Shown piece by piece: positions 9,391 through 21,994 of a DNA stretch of 40,703 nucleotides; within the stretch, counting starts at the first letter, position 1; every line of letters starts with the position of its first letter. The position numbers and the translations under genes are program-made. The stretch comes from Chara braunii (Eukaryota > Streptophyta > Charophyceae > Charales > Characeae): contig BFEA01000025.1 in the NCBI GenBank assembly GCA_003427395.1, positions 2,922,442 through 2,963,144 of the forward strand. Direction: 5' to 3'. Under the pieces are notes generated by a model. The model saw nothing but the letters and a program-made list of their open reading frames with translations. It was not told the origin of the DNA and searched no databases.

Positions 9391-9574
9391 TGCAACATAA
9401 GTTTCAGCGGCCCTCTCAACCACCCTCTCCCCATTGTCTTAGACAAACACCGACTTCTCGTTAAGTGTCCAATTTAGTCTCTACCCTGCAAGCACGGTCC
9501 TAACTAGGGACGGGCGCCCTAACCGAGATTCTCGAAGACACTCTTGCCTTCCTCCCAACAATTCTCACAATTAA

Positions 9575-9655
<81 letters not shown>
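9575..9655. repeat. (TA)n microsatellite, about 40 units
   Basis: Pure alternating TA for about 80 bases. It lies in the spacer between giant repeat copies A and B. Confidence 0.98.
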
Positions 9656-9657
<2 letters not shown>

Positions 9658-11867
9658 AATCTTATCATAGACTCTTCCTGCAGTCTAGTACAGGAATATC
9701 AGGTCGCCATCTTGGCCCATCATAGTCTGGGTGATCGAGCTGGATATACGCCCACCTCGTTGTTATCTTAGCGGTAGTGCCCTCGCAGGTTGCACCACGA
9801 TAGACTTTCTCCTGATAAGCATTCAATCATGACTCAAAAAAACTCAAATGACTCGACTTTTATGCCAATGACATTCCGCAGGAAGTAAAACTCTTATAGG
9901 CGGTCACACCCTTTTTACCTCTTCGGTGAGACGTGGGTCCGCTGTTAAGGTTACGCCGAGCAGCAACCAACACTACGGGTTGCGCCCTAGTGATGTTAAA
10001 CTTCACCGTTAGTTTGGTCTTTCCTCCAAATGCCCTAAAATTAGCACAAGTGGCTGAACGGCGTGTCGCAACGATACAGGCCTATTGTGGGACTACACAA
10101 AGGTTTGTCACACATAAAAGGCATTTACCAGCCCTCTGTCCCACAGAGAGCACAACATTCTCTTCATTTTCACAAAATAGAATTCACCGTCAGATTCACA
10201 AGATCGTGACCTCCCAACTTGATCAGAGCAAGAAAGTCACACATCTCAATGACATCTCCAAAATAAATCATTTTTGCGACCTCCAAAATTTTACCAATGG
10301 CCAAACAAAAACTTGGTCCTTCTTGTTAGACGTTATCTTTCAAACCAGCTCTCCATGCCATTAAATTTTTTAACCGCCTCCATCTGAAGGAGGTCTCACT
10401 CATTAGGTCTCTCATTCATCCTTCTCTTTCTAGGACGAACTTCCACACGACCTTTTTAAAACATCTTCTACTGAAGATGAGTCTCCAGATAAACAATATA
10501 ACCACCTTCCCACATGAAGGCGTCTCAACCATAAAACCAACTCAAACTTGAGAGACCAGCTTGTGGATCCTCGTCACAACTCAACAATAAACATTCGGCA
10601 TGGTAAAGCATTTGAGTCTCAAAGACTCATAAATCCCTTAGGATTCTTACATCCTTCACAAAATCAGACTGCACTCCCTCTCCTTATACCTGACCCTATC
10701 ACCCGCTCGTGGGCAGATCACATGAGTATACCGAAGAGTAGACAATTCACATCCACTCACATTCATAATATACACAATACACGAGATGTTTCTCATACAT
10801 TTCTCACACAAAACCATCATACATCACGATAAATTCACACATGTGAGAGTGATTGTGATCGTCATATATAAGGAGTAGTCTCAGATAAAAATCTCAAGTC
10901 AATATACACTCAGGGGTGTAATATTCTAACTCAAAAGCAACGATCATGGTCTTGAATTTCATATGTACACTTAGAGTTGAACAATCTCAACTCAGAATGA
11001 CACTAGTATCACGCAAAAATTGTACCCTCCCAGGCTAGTGGTAAGTTGAAGCAACCCTAATCAGGGTGTGGTCGCACCACTGAAATCGGAGGAAACCAAG
11101 TAATTCAAGACATATCCAAATATCCAAAGTAACACAAGGTTCATCACGCCTCGATCGATTAAAATTTTATAGCGGTCTCGAGTCAGAACACTGTGCATAT
11201 TCTCCTCTCACATTTTAGCATAAGTCACAAAAGAAAAAATCTAGCACATCAACCCTCGAGGTCATAAAATCCTGAAAATGTAAACTCAAGGCACACCAAA
11301 TTTAACGTATCTTACATACTCAGACATATAGGTGGGCACACCCTCTATAGTTGAGGGTGGTACGACTAAAAAGAAACTCAACCCTCAAAACACAATCACA
11401 TTATCTCGAATTGTAGGATGATATTCTTAGAGGAAAATATATGTCTAAAAGGAAACAAATACCACAATCAAAGTCAAACCAGTGTTCCTAATAAGATCGC
11501 ATCCTCACATGATCTCATGATGCAATCAAGTCTATACTACAAACCACTCCCTCTTCCGTCTCTTACCTTCAGCAGTCCATACACGCGGGAGGCTCACTCT
11601 CATGCTCTAACCAATCTACCTTTGAATAGACGCAAAAGCTTGAAGGATGCTTATTCAATCTAACATGATGCCTCTTATGATCTGACATATACACACAATG
11701 TACTCAAAGCATATATACACATCTTTTAACCACTCGGTATATAGTCAGGATCCTATCGGCTAAAGCACGGAGTTGGGATCACACAATCGGTTAGCCTGCT
11801 ATCCCAACTCTCATCTCCACGTATATAGAATCGATTCCTATAAAAAAACAACCCAAGTGATCTAAGG
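9656..11867. other. Spacer with no recognisable gene
   Basis: AT-rich sequence rich in ACTCAA/CTCAAG words. The longest frame is 143 codons on the plus strand (9933-10364); its translation resembles no family I know and shows no domain. If copies A and B are LTRs, this is where pol would be expected for the gag at 11868-14320, but I see no reverse transcriptase or integrase motif on either strand. Confidence 0.5.
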
Positions 11868-14320
11868 TCAACCTCTGGCTGAAAAATTTTCAAGCCTAGG
11901 GGTTAGGGTTAAATACCTCCTCACACTACTGTACTCTCCTTTAACCCTGACCCTTTCAGCCATCTTATCCGCCTTTCTTGTACCTTTGGTTGTTTTACCT
12001 ACCCTGATTACCATAACAACTATCGCCTTCACACCCTCTATTTCCCTGCATTCCACTTATGGTTTCGCTGGCGCCCATCGCGCCCTCCAATGTCTCCTCT
12101 GCTGCCACCACATCCTCTATTGCCGCATCCGCCATTCCCACAACCCCTTCCAACCTCCTATCTTTGGCCTCCTCCACCGGCCATCCTGCCTTGTGACACT
12201 TGTTGTGTCGGTGGCTGCAACACTCTCATAGGCTGAATTGGTTGAGTTAGGGTTGTCGGAGGCCTAAGCGGCATCATGCTCATCTGTAGGCCCAGATAAC
12301 TTGCCTTGTGCCCATGGCACATATGGATTATACATCGGTCACAGACTCACTTGATTACATGGCACCCACTGCCCACATAATGTTTGCTCAGCCGACGGAG
12401 GCCCCTTTTCACGTTGCTTTGCCTCCCAATTTTTGTGGAATGACCGCTACTTGCCACGAGCATTGCCCCTTCCCGGTACCTTGACCTCCTTGGGCCAGGT
12501 TCCTTGCTTTCCACTGGGCCTTTGCCAACTTGGGAGGTTCACACTCCTCCTTTACTTCGACCACTTTTTTATCTTCGTCTCTCCCCTGAGCACTAGTTCG
12601 CCTTCTCGGGGTTCTCCTGAGGAGGAGCGACTCTCGATCACCACCCCTTAACTTTTTTTCGTTCTAACCAGCAGGCTCACTTGAAGCACCTTCAAAAACC
12701 TTTTGTTTGCCCTTCCTGGCCTCTTCTAATCACGTTAACCTTTCTTCCAACATCCCAACTTGCCTCTGTATACCATTCAACTCTCCTTGTGTTGACGCAA
12801 TCCCGACTGGATGCACAGGGTCTCCAACAAGTTGGCCTTCCGTCCTATCCTCTGGAAATCTCAATCTTAAAGAGTTTTCCAGCTCGCCCCAGGTTCATGA
12901 TTTCAATATGAGAGTATATACTTCCTCGCTTAACTCTTCACAGACGAACAATGACAACATCTTCACATTGCTTTCTCGTTCCACATCTTTGCGAGGCCGA
13001 AGTCCTGATAATCGCGCAGGAAGTTAGACAAATTTCTTCTTAGAAACAACAGGGCTCGGAGGTCTAGGGGCATTGAGTCATGCACTGACTCGCACAACAA
13101 TACTTTGGTGAGACATGTACTCCTCAAGAGCAGGATTTTAGCGAAACCACTTCCTTCAACCATGATGCCGAGGCCGGCCTAACAAGCATGACATGCAATG
13201 CATCATCAAGTTGTAACGCAAGAAAGCTCAAAACAAATAAGGGTTAGTAAAATTGTTAATACTCAAAGCACACTAACTATTTTCTTGCCCATATAACTAG
13301 ACCTTAACTTTGGTTACCATTACTCTAGCTTTAAGGGTACTATGAGCAATATACAACCTATATAGGCAGAGTTTTCAAAACTAGTTATGGACAAACAGTA
13401 GAAGTGGCTACAATTATCATTGGTCCTCGTAATCGCACAGTAAAAAGGTCATAGACAAGTTTAAGAACGATACACTTGGCAGAATATGAGGACACCCTCT
13501 ATCGACTCACTGTTGCCCGAACCTCATCCCAATCTTCACTTCTTTTATATGGCTTATGGGAGCTGGCATATGCGTCAACCACATTGACCAGGTTCCCAAG
13601 CCCTTGACTAAGGGGTAAAAACCTTGGTTTCAAGTACAGGTCATATATCAACTCATACATATAGCGCTCATACCCCCATTCTCGTGCCCTCTAAGTGGCT
13701 TCAGCTACTGCCTCTACCCTTGCTCGTCCTCCAAAACATTTTTTTTTTATAAGAAACTCAGGTACGACGGTTCTTAACGGGGCTGAAGGAAGCACAAACT
13801 CTTCGGCACGCTTGACCTCTACATGGGTCACCACCCGTTCTTCCCCTTCATGGACCCCGTCTCTTGCCCATTTCTCGGCAGCTCCCTCAGCTATTCTCAA
13901 TGGCTTCGCAAGCATGCTCCCGTACCTAAGTGTCAACTCAATCCCGTGTAGGACACAAAATGATGGAGGGGCGTAGAGCATTATTCTCATGACCGCACAG
14001 TCCCGATTATCGTCAAATCCAGACTCGATCCAGACAAAGATACCTTTATCTATAAACATGCCCTACCAGGAAGAGATATATTATCCTTCCTTGACTCGCC
14101 TCGGTAAAGATATCTCAAGTTCATCTTCCCTTTTGACCGGCGGGGCCATATTGGGATCTTTTTTAACATAAGGCATCATGAGTTGCCTTTCGCTCTGTCT
14201 GGGTTCTGCCCATCACAAAATGTCCAGCATACGCTTTCCATTACTATGCTGACAATCGTGTTCTACAATCTCTACTCTTAAAGTCGTAGCTTCAAATCTT
14301 CTTTCACTAAAATTCATCAT
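11868..14320 (-). pseudogene. Decayed retroelement gag-like gene
   Basis: Starting at an ATG ATG near 14320 and reading down the minus strand, a protein-like frame can be followed with in-frame stops. Its parts are: an N-terminal acidic/basic region; an MLYAPPSFCVLHGIELTLRY segment; a WGYERYMYELIYDLYLKPR segment (about 13650); then, after a gap, MLSLFVCEELSEEVYTLIL and TWGELENSLRLRFPEDR. The last is typical of retrotransposon Gag, where a W..L...L..RF motif is common. Next come a coiled-coil-like LNGIQRQVGMLEERL, a basic linker, and a degraded CCHC-type knuckle (QCSW ... GHS/FHKN, about 12420-12450). The tail is Arg/Gly-rich and ends at 11868. At least ten stops and several one-base shifts are present. 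The stops examined are TGA, TAG or TAA that could come from CGA, CAG, CAA or TGG by one transition. Gag would package element RNA. No pol follows it. Confidence 0.6.
13179..13510 (-). other. Candidate intron in the gag-like gene
   Basis: The upstream coding frame ends at ACA followed by GTGAGT (plus-strand 13505-13510). The next 330 bases are full of stops in all minus-strand frames. A perfect TACTAAC lies at plus-strand 13253-13259, followed by TTTG-rich text, and TTAG|GCC is at about 13179. Protein-like sequence then resumes. The frames on the two sides do not match exactly, so either a nearby acceptor is the true one or an indel has occurred. It could also be a simple insertion. Confidence 0.35.
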
Positions 14321-14729
14321 TGCCAGTGTCTACGACCATCCAACTTAAAGAGAAAGGGTAACATGTCATAGTAAAAGTATGTTCACATATATTAAAAATT
14401 CATAATCATAATAACTCATGGAAAAAGATATATTACTTTAGTAATAGACATCAACAATACTCATAAAAATCAAATGCATTATACACAAGCTAGTCAGTTA
14501 CCCAGAAACATATACAAATTCCTCATAATGATAAGCTTATACCAACAGGCATATCACAAAATAGACACGTCATAATTAGAGATGAAGTTGCCAACAAAAT
14601 AACACTCGGACATAATATTAGTGAGAGCACCACACTTTACTCTTCAGCCTTGACTGAAGTATACTTTGACAAGGGGCAGTGTAATCCTTTTCAAAATGGA
14701 TAGCATCTCAAATCTCTGAGCCCCGCTGT
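14321..14729. other. Leader-like stretch between gag and copy B
   Basis: AT-rich non-coding sequence. At about 14719-14740 CCCCGCTGTCGAGCGCACG weakly resembles the primer-binding site next to copy C (both on the minus strand), which is where a primer site would be expected if copy B is the 5' LTR of the gag-carrying element. The match is poor. Confidence 0.3.
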
Positions 14730-16108
14730 CGAGCGCACGGTCTCCACAAGCGAGGCGACCTTCCCGGCCACATCATACAGGATTCGACACAACTTTAATT
14801 GTAGAGCATTGCCACTCCGACCGAGTGCGCCAGCCATACCTCTCGCGAACCCTACGGCGTGATAGAGTCACGCGAGGTACAACTTACCTTCACCTGCGGG
14901 AGCTGTCACCATCCCTTAGAAGGGTGTATCCCCGCTGAGCTATCAGTCCACAATACGAAAGTTTTTACATGCAATCGCAGAGGTGGACCAGCCAAGGGTG
15001 TTTTCTCGTACGCTGTAGCATAGGGGGTACGTGCGGCTCCACGCCTTTATTGGACCCGTACGCAAGCCGACGCACTGGGGGGCTAAAGTCCCAAGCGCGA
15101 CTCGTCGTCGGTCGACTAGGACACATCCTTCTTACCACGCGTTACACCACGCCAGAATAAAAGTCAGATCAATCACACAAAACAAAAACACTCCTAGTCC
15201 CTTTAGTATCCAACCCATAACATTCTGATACGGAAATCGGTTAGGTATCGTGCGCATGTCTTAATATAAAACCGCGAGGATGCAAGACTTTCTCATATCG
15301 ACTAAGCCATGTAAGCATTCACAAGCAGTCACAATGATGGCATACTATGTAGTACCCATAATCGTGTGGTCCTCGGTGGTCTCGAGGGTTGCGTTTGACA
15401 CTCAAGTGTCGACTGACACGCACCTTGAGGGGTTAATCTCTCGACGCTAGACAACTGCCAAGGCGGTTGAAAACCACACCCTCTTCTGCACCCTGCAGAG
15501 AGTGGGTGGTACACAGGTTCCGACCTGTGGTGGCAGTCAACCCTTATGGCCAGGGAGACAAGCTCCATCATCGAGGGCTTGGAGAGAAGTCAAGGGGTTT
15601 TACTTTGATAGCTGCCACGGACTTCAATGTCCAACTATAAAAATTAACAAGCAAAATCTCACTCAATAAATAAACATGCATCCTAACACCCATAATAATT
15701 CAAAACTTGAGATAAATAAGAGAGGGGAAAATAAACACATCAGGTATGCAGATCGCACAACACATGGTTGTCATTCCCACTGCCTCCAAAGTAAGACTCG
15801 TAAACCAAACTCCAAGATATTAACCTGCATAAACACATGCACATACGAAAGTCACATTGCCATCCACCAATGTGGTCAACTTTACTGTTCTCTGTAACGC
15901 ACACCACGCCTCACACACTCAAACCCCAACCATTGTTTAACTTTTCATAGAAACCCATCAGTTCTTTATAATGACCATTAAAAGAAGTCTGGTTAAAACT
16001 TTGAAGGAAACATATCAAATCTCAGGGCTAAGGCATCAAGTTGAGGTACAGGTGTAAGCAAAGTTGTGTCGTGAGCAGACGAGTCGGCGATCAACCAACC
16101 GACCTGTT

Positions 16109-16299
16109 ATCAAAGATAACAGAAGATGATCCTCATAGGACCGAGCTGAACTAGTCAGATCTTGAATAAAAAACAGTCAAGAAGGACCTGTTACACAACA
16201 CAGNATCAAAGATAACAGAAGATGATCCTCATAGGACCGAGCTGAACTAGTCAGATCTTGAATAAAAAACAGTCAAGAAGGACCTGTTACACAACACAG
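16109..16299. other. Unmerged assembly overlap: exact 95-base duplication around a single N
   Basis: Bases 16109-16203 and 16205-16299 are identical, separated by one N at 16204. Surrounding repeat copies A and C have this segment only once. This is the signature of two contig ends that overlapped but were not joined. Confidence 0.9.
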
Positions 16300-16499
16300 A
16301 CCAAATCCCAAATACTTGAACTTTAAGTGTATGGAGAATGAATCCCCATATCAGATCTTACTCAAAATCTCGTAAGACTAGATCTTAAATCTATCTTTTC
16401 AATGGACCTACAAGAATAAGGAAAATTCTGGCAGCATTTCCCCTATACAGGGTGAATTGCCAAGAATTCTCCTACCAGAATATGACCTAACTCTTCAAA

Positions 16500-16800
16500 A
16501 CTAGAAAAATTTCGGCAGCGCTTCCCGTTGGAAAAGTGTCTTTTCAGAATTTATACGAGACTAAATATAAAATTCAGAAAGAATTATGACTTTTCAAAGA
16601 CAAATTTTGTCCAACTCCTTGATTTAGTAAAATTTTTGGCAGCACCTTCCCTAGAAAAGTAGGTTTCCCATATTTTAACTAAGCCAGATATAAACTCACA
16701 CAAAACTTGAATTGTGAAAGTCAAAATTTGACTAACTCATTGGTTTTGTATAAATTTCGACAGCGCTTCCAGTAGGAATAGTAGCTATCCAAAACTTATA
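16500..16800. repeat. Array of about 122 bp, about three units (copy B)
   Basis: GGCAGCGCTTCCCGT-like cores occur at about 16512, 16635 and 16756. This is the same repeat as in copies A and C, with fewer units. Confidence 0.7.
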
Positions 16801-17192
16801 CTAAGCCAACTAAAATAAAAGATCCCAGAAAATGCGATAACTTGATCTAAGTAAAATAAACTTAACTTAGAAAATACAGAAATTGACTTAACTCCTATAG
16901 CTCTAGCACGTGACGAACACTAACAGACTACCCTGAACAAAAGACAAGACTTTGCTAACAAACATGTCATGTCAACAACTCATTCAACCAGTTCAAAACA
17001 GGGTTCGTTCATCCAAAGTGTTTATCTTTCGCTTATCCTGATCACAGAAAAATAAGTCATGTATCTTACTTAGTTGATTAACTTTCTAAGTTGTTATCAA
17101 TCAAACCCCATGCAATCCTTAGCACATTAGCCTAGACTATTCTCACAAGGAGAATAGTCAGACTATTGTCAACAAGCAAATCTGACTGACTT

Positions 17193-18110
17193 AGCAAAGC
17201 GACCAGATCAGTCAGGAGGAACTTATCTTCAACCCCATTTCAATGTCTTAGGCAAACGAGCAAAGCGACCGGGTCAGTCAGGAGGACCTCATCTCCAGCC
17301 CCATTTCAATATCTTAGGCAAACAGCAAAGCGACCGGATCAGTCCGGAGAACCTCATCCCCAACCCCATTTCAATGTCTTAGGCAAACAGCAAAGCGACC
17401 GGATCAGTCAGGAAGACCTCATCTCCAGCCCCATTTCAATGTCTTAAGCAAACAACAAAGCGGCAGGTCCTGACCCCGCCCTGTCGCAATGTCCAAACAA
17501 TCAGCAAAGTGGCAGGTACTGACTCCGCCCCGTCTCAATGTCCAAGCAATCAGCAAAGCGCCAGGTCCTGACCCCGCCCCGTCTCAATGTCCAAGCAATC
17601 AGCAAAGCGGCAGGTCCTGACCCCGCCCCGTCTCAATGTCCAAGCAATCAGCAAAGNNNNNNNNNNCCCCGCCCCGTCTCAATGTCCAAGCAATCAGCAA
17701 AGCGGCAGGTCCTGACCCCGCCCCGTCTCAATGTCCAAGCAATCAGCAAAGCGGCAAGTCATGACCCCGCCCCGTCGCAATGTCCAAGCAATCAGCAAAG
17801 CGACAGGTCCTGACCCCGCCCCGTCTCAATGTCCAAGCAATCAGCAAAGCGGAAGGTCCAGACCCCGCCCCGTCTCAATGTCTAAGCAAACAGCAAAGCG
17901 GCAGGTCCTGACCCCGCCCCGTCTCAATGTCCAAGCAATCAACAAAGCGGCAGGTCCTGACCCCGCCCCGTCTCAATGTCAAAGCAATCAGCAAAGTGGC
18001 AGGTTCTGACCCCGCCCCGTCTTAATGTCAAAGCAATCAGCAAAGCGGCAGGTCGTGACCTCGCCCCGTCTCAATGTCTAAGCAATCAGCAAAGTGGCCG
18101 GATCGGTCAG
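17193..18110 (+). repeat. Minisatellite: four 65-bp units then about thirteen 49-bp units
   Basis: AGCAAAGCGACC anchors occur at about 17193, 17258, 17324 and 17389, a 65-66 base period. From about 17453 the unit shortens to 49 bases, each with CAGCAAAGCGGCAGGTCCTG, ACCCCGCCCCGTCTCAATGT and CCAAGCAAT. The short unit looks like the long one with 16-17 bases removed and then amplified. Ten Ns at 17657-17666 stand for collapsed sequence. Long frames across the array are a by-product of the repeat and are interrupted by the TCC TGA in most units. Confidence 0.9.
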
Positions 18111-18639
18111 AAGATCTCATCTCCAACCCCATTCAGATCATCGCATGCAAACATCGTGATTTTTACCACAGACAGATAAATTAACATGCATAGTAGATTC
18201 CCTTTTCGATTTAGTTAAAGTTCTGAAAAAAACAATCAAGACATATACACAAGTCAAAGTCAAATAGATCAAATGTCAAGTTTGTATACATAGGGGTTTA
18301 TTGGGATTCTAATGGTATTGTGATGGCCTACCTCGTAGTTCCCTGCCTCCAGGGTCCCGCCTAAACCCGGCAGAGCTCCCGCAATCGGTGGGGTGCACCT
18401 CCCACAGAGGTCTTGGCACGAATTACGGGTTTCAATCCCGCCTGTCGCCTTCCTCTCTAAACCAAAAGACTAGACTGAGAGTAAGAAAGGCAGAAGGAGA
18501 GAGATTGAGTCGCTCAGATACAAGAGAGGTGTGCTCCGACTCGCGTGAGAGAGTCTTGAAATCTTGACGTGCTTGAGGGCCCCGCAATCATGGCCAAATA
18601 CGCAACAGGATAGCCAACCCGCAGCCAAAACGCAGTACG

Positions 18640-19636
18640 ATCAGCAACTTTGATGAACCTCCAAGACGCAGCGGTAACCCTGTTGCAGACCCTGATTACT
18701 TCCGTCGATTGCAGCGTCGTTTCCCCTCGCCAAGCTGCCACGACTCAGTCTAAACTGTCGTTACGCAGCTTGGTACAAGTGCGTTCAAATCGAGCACACC
18801 CCCGTTCTCTATCCAAGCCGCAGGCATAACACAATGTAACTAAAATAGGAACTATGCATATAGCGATCGCACGCCGCCACAAGGTACCGTAGTAGTACAC
18901 TGAAAACAAGGTACCACGCTTCAGTACCGCACTACAGGGGTCAACAACGTAGTGCAGAATATAGTAATACACAGGGTAAGCCAAACGCAAGCATAATGCC
19001 GAGCAGCAGATGCCAAGCTAACGTGTGGTAAGTGCACCACGAAACTGCAGTCAAGCTATGTCGTGGAGCTCAATGGTTTGCTGTTTGAAGCCTTCCGCAA
19101 CAGTATCGATGCACAACAGCAACACAAACTTGAAGCTCCACAGCTGCAATAATAGTCCGCCCTGCAGCATTCATGCACTGTCCGAGCATACCACAACAAC
19201 AACCAATAGGCATCTCCAGACCCTGATTCCATGGCCACTTCGAAGTAAACACGAACGTCCGCAATAACAGCCAAAATATGTCCAGATGCCAGCCCCGCTG
19301 TCCACTGCCATGACCCGGTCCATCCCTTCACATCTCCCAGCAGACGGAGATTGGCGGGCGGTGCAGCTGCAGAGGGTCCCTGAAATCAACGGTTCTCTGT
19401 AAGAGGATGACCAAAAGAACAGGTCCCCATATAGCTGTTTAGCAGGCTGAGGTCACGTTCGCCAATCAAAATCAATCAGCCGAATCACTCCACCAACTAA
19501 AAACGACTATGCATCAAAGCCACAAAACTAAAGAATAGTCCTTCATCAGTCATTCCGTTGCTGCACACGGTTTACTGATGTGCTGCAACTTGCTGCAGAC
19601 TTCGCAGCTTCGTGACCACAGCTGCAACTTGACCAG
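18640..19636. other. Copy B interior, no recognisable feature
   Basis: Mixed-composition sequence with several short overlapping frames on both strands (60-92 codons). None has a known motif or a counterpart in copy A. Confidence 0.4.
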
Positions 19637-19904
19637 GTAAGCTTCCTTCCTGTTGTTGTGGTCTCCTCTCGCGGCTCACTCACTATTCGAACTCAGGTAT
19701 GCATCTCGAACCCTCTCCTTCTATCCCTCTCGTTTAGTAAACTCGGCCTCCTCCATTCCGATGCATCTTGCCGCCTTACCGACCAGATTCGTACGGACTC
19801 AAACTCAACAGTGTTGCAGACTGTGAAGCGGAGCAGCATGGCGACCACGTCCGCGAAGGAGCCAACCACGTCTCACAGATCATGCAGCTAACTCTGCACT
19901 CTCC

Positions 19905-19944
<40 letters not shown>

Positions 19945-20749
19945 CGCCACCGGCCCACTTGCCGCCCCGCTCAGCTGCTGCACAACTATTAGTTGCCAAT
20001 GAACCGACCATGCATCCCGTAGACGTCAACAACAACAACCATAGTGCATGAAAACGTCAATTTTGTAGACCATCGCCAAATCCAGGTACGTTCTCACTCA
20101 TCATTATCCTCACCTCCCTCCTACAGCAACTCTTCGGCGCGCAAATGCACTTAGCCTGTTTGCGCGGCTAGATGCAGGCGAGGTATGAGAATTCAATGGA
20201 CGGGAGAGGCCACAGGCTCAGTCGGAGAACACCCCAAAGGATCTAGCCCTCCGTAATATTCGAGAAGGATCACTGTTCGACAACCATTGCCAACACTTCC
20301 TTGGCAGCAAGCTGGAGTTTGGAGGCGTTCGTTGCGACAAGGTACCCCTCCTTAGAGATGGAGAAGCCGCTTGGATGCATACGACGAACATGAGTAGTAG
20401 TATCAAGACCCCGACGCCTACTAGCAGTATTGTGAGCCAAATTGCATTGAATACAACGGGTAGCAGCGGTCTCGTTCTGCATGAGGACCTTGCATAGTAC
20501 AGTGTTTTCCCATGAGATTCAAAAGTGAACCCTTCGCTCAATGAGGAAAAAATACACCTGCTTTCCCGTCGTTCACACAGGCGAAACATAGGGAGGTGGT
20601 TTCCTTCGATAGGATGAGCAACGCACCAGCCAACAGGTAAGTCTCCAACCCTCCGGCTGACCTCACGCCCGTTCTGCCTCGACTATACCGACAACGAGTT
20701 GATCCGCGAGGAGTACGATACGGCCCCACTCTTCGTCCAGCGGGTAAGT
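19637..20749 (+). other. Splice-donor-like sites in copy B
   Basis: CAG|GTAAGC at 19637, CAG|GTATGC near 19696, CAG|GTACGT at 20087, CAG|GTAAGT at 20637 and CGG|GTAAGT at 20744 are each followed by a C/T-rich tract. The 20637 site corresponds to 7115 in copy A. Such density on one strand is unusual for random sequence and is consistent with spliced plus-strand transcripts. Confidence 0.35.
19909..19941. repeat. (CT)n microsatellite
   Basis: Perfect TC dinucleotide run of about 33 bases within copy B. Confidence 0.97.
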
Positions 20750-21049
20750 CCTCTTTTCCTCCCTCTATCTGTTGCGCTCGTCCCTCCTGCTGCCCAGCCC
20801 TCGGTTCACGAACGCACCTGGCCGCTTTCCATGCCAGGTTCGTTCAAAACTCTAATGAACGAAGGCCACAAATAGAACGCAACCCGAGGTGAGGACAAGG
20901 ATCGGGACAGACCATGATCAGTATGATGAAGATCGTGACCCCGATGAGCAGCAGATGGAAGGGAATACGAGCTTCAAGCTACCTCCACTCGTAAGACGAT
21001 AATGAATCTTATGTGTAAAATACGGACAAATACAATCATTTTTCTTCCA

Positions 21050-21590
21050 CGCAGCCCTTTCAGACAGTAGCGGTAGAACCGCTGGCCAACTTTGGAATCT
21101 GCCGCAGCCGAAGTGTTGAAAATGCTTCAAAACCCCACTTTAATATCCCTTCTCACCTGTTTTCACTAAGGAACGAGTGAGATACACCTTTATCACCCCG
21201 TCATTTCTTCTCTTCTGGACACCACCATGCAGCTCCTTTCTCACGTACCTGCAAATCTATCCACTAACATCAGAAACTAACCCCATAATCCAACTCGCAG
21301 CTACTAAAAACCCCTATTTAGCATCCTCCCTCGCCCGATTCCACCCGGAAACGAGCTAGATATGCATTTCCCACCTTTCTTCTCCTTCGTTCTCCACCAT
21401 CTTCCGCGCACCACCTTTCTCCACTAACTCCCCATACACTACACCATCGAGCAAACTGACTGCAACATCAGATTCGCCCACAAGAAAAACCCGTATTTCG
21501 ACTCCTCCCTTGCTTAGTTTCGTTAAAAAACGGGCGGGATGTGAGTCTCACAGTCCGCCATGCCCGTTCTTTCTTCATCTTCGTCTTTCC
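21050..21590. repeat. Array of about 180 bp, three units (copy B)
   Basis: CAAAACCCCACTTTAATATC, AAAAACCCCTATTTAGCATC and AAAAACCCGTATTTCGACTC begin at about 21129, 21306 and 21485, a spacing of 177-179 bases. Each is followed by a C-rich stretch and then AACGAG or ACGGGCG. The array corresponds to 7505-8110 of copy A. Confidence 0.65.
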
Positions 21591-21994
21591 GTTCCGTCCT
21601 TTCTTCTTCATAACCTCTTCCCCCTGGCCTTCGACCTCACTTCTCTTACTAGCAATACTCGGTCCACCCAACAGCCCGACAACCTCTCAGCCTACACAAA
21701 AAAAAAATTATCCCCCACTGCCGCCGGGCTAAGTAGTTGTACTCTCTCACAACTTGCGCCTCACGTCCGCTGTTGTTTTTTTCCGATACGGATGAATCCG
21801 CCCAGACACAGGCATAGGATTCATTATGCTGGAAATTACGACAAACATTTACAAAAGAGTAAAAAATAAAAATAATTAAAATAATTAAAATGAAAATAAA
21901 ACATTATAAAAGTAAAATAAAAGTAAAATAACTAAGGAAAAATGTAGGTGGGACAGACTGTTTGAACTGACTTTTGTCTGTCCATCTAGTAGTA

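Noticed and set aside
9933-10364. 143-codon plus-strand gene
   Set aside because: No recognisable motif, no counterpart in other repeat copies, and the spacer is otherwise non-coding.
13691-13976. Plus-strand 93-codon frame
   Set aside because: It is the antisense shadow of the better supported gag-like frame on the minus strand.
17193-18110. CRISPR-like array
   Set aside because: Direct repeats have no unique spacers, and the DNA is eukaryotic. It is a minisatellite.
17538-18179. Repeated MSKQSAKRQVLTPP-type protein
   Set aside because: It is the translation of a 49-bp minisatellite in changing frames. Most units carry TGA in one frame, and there is no sign of coding constraint.
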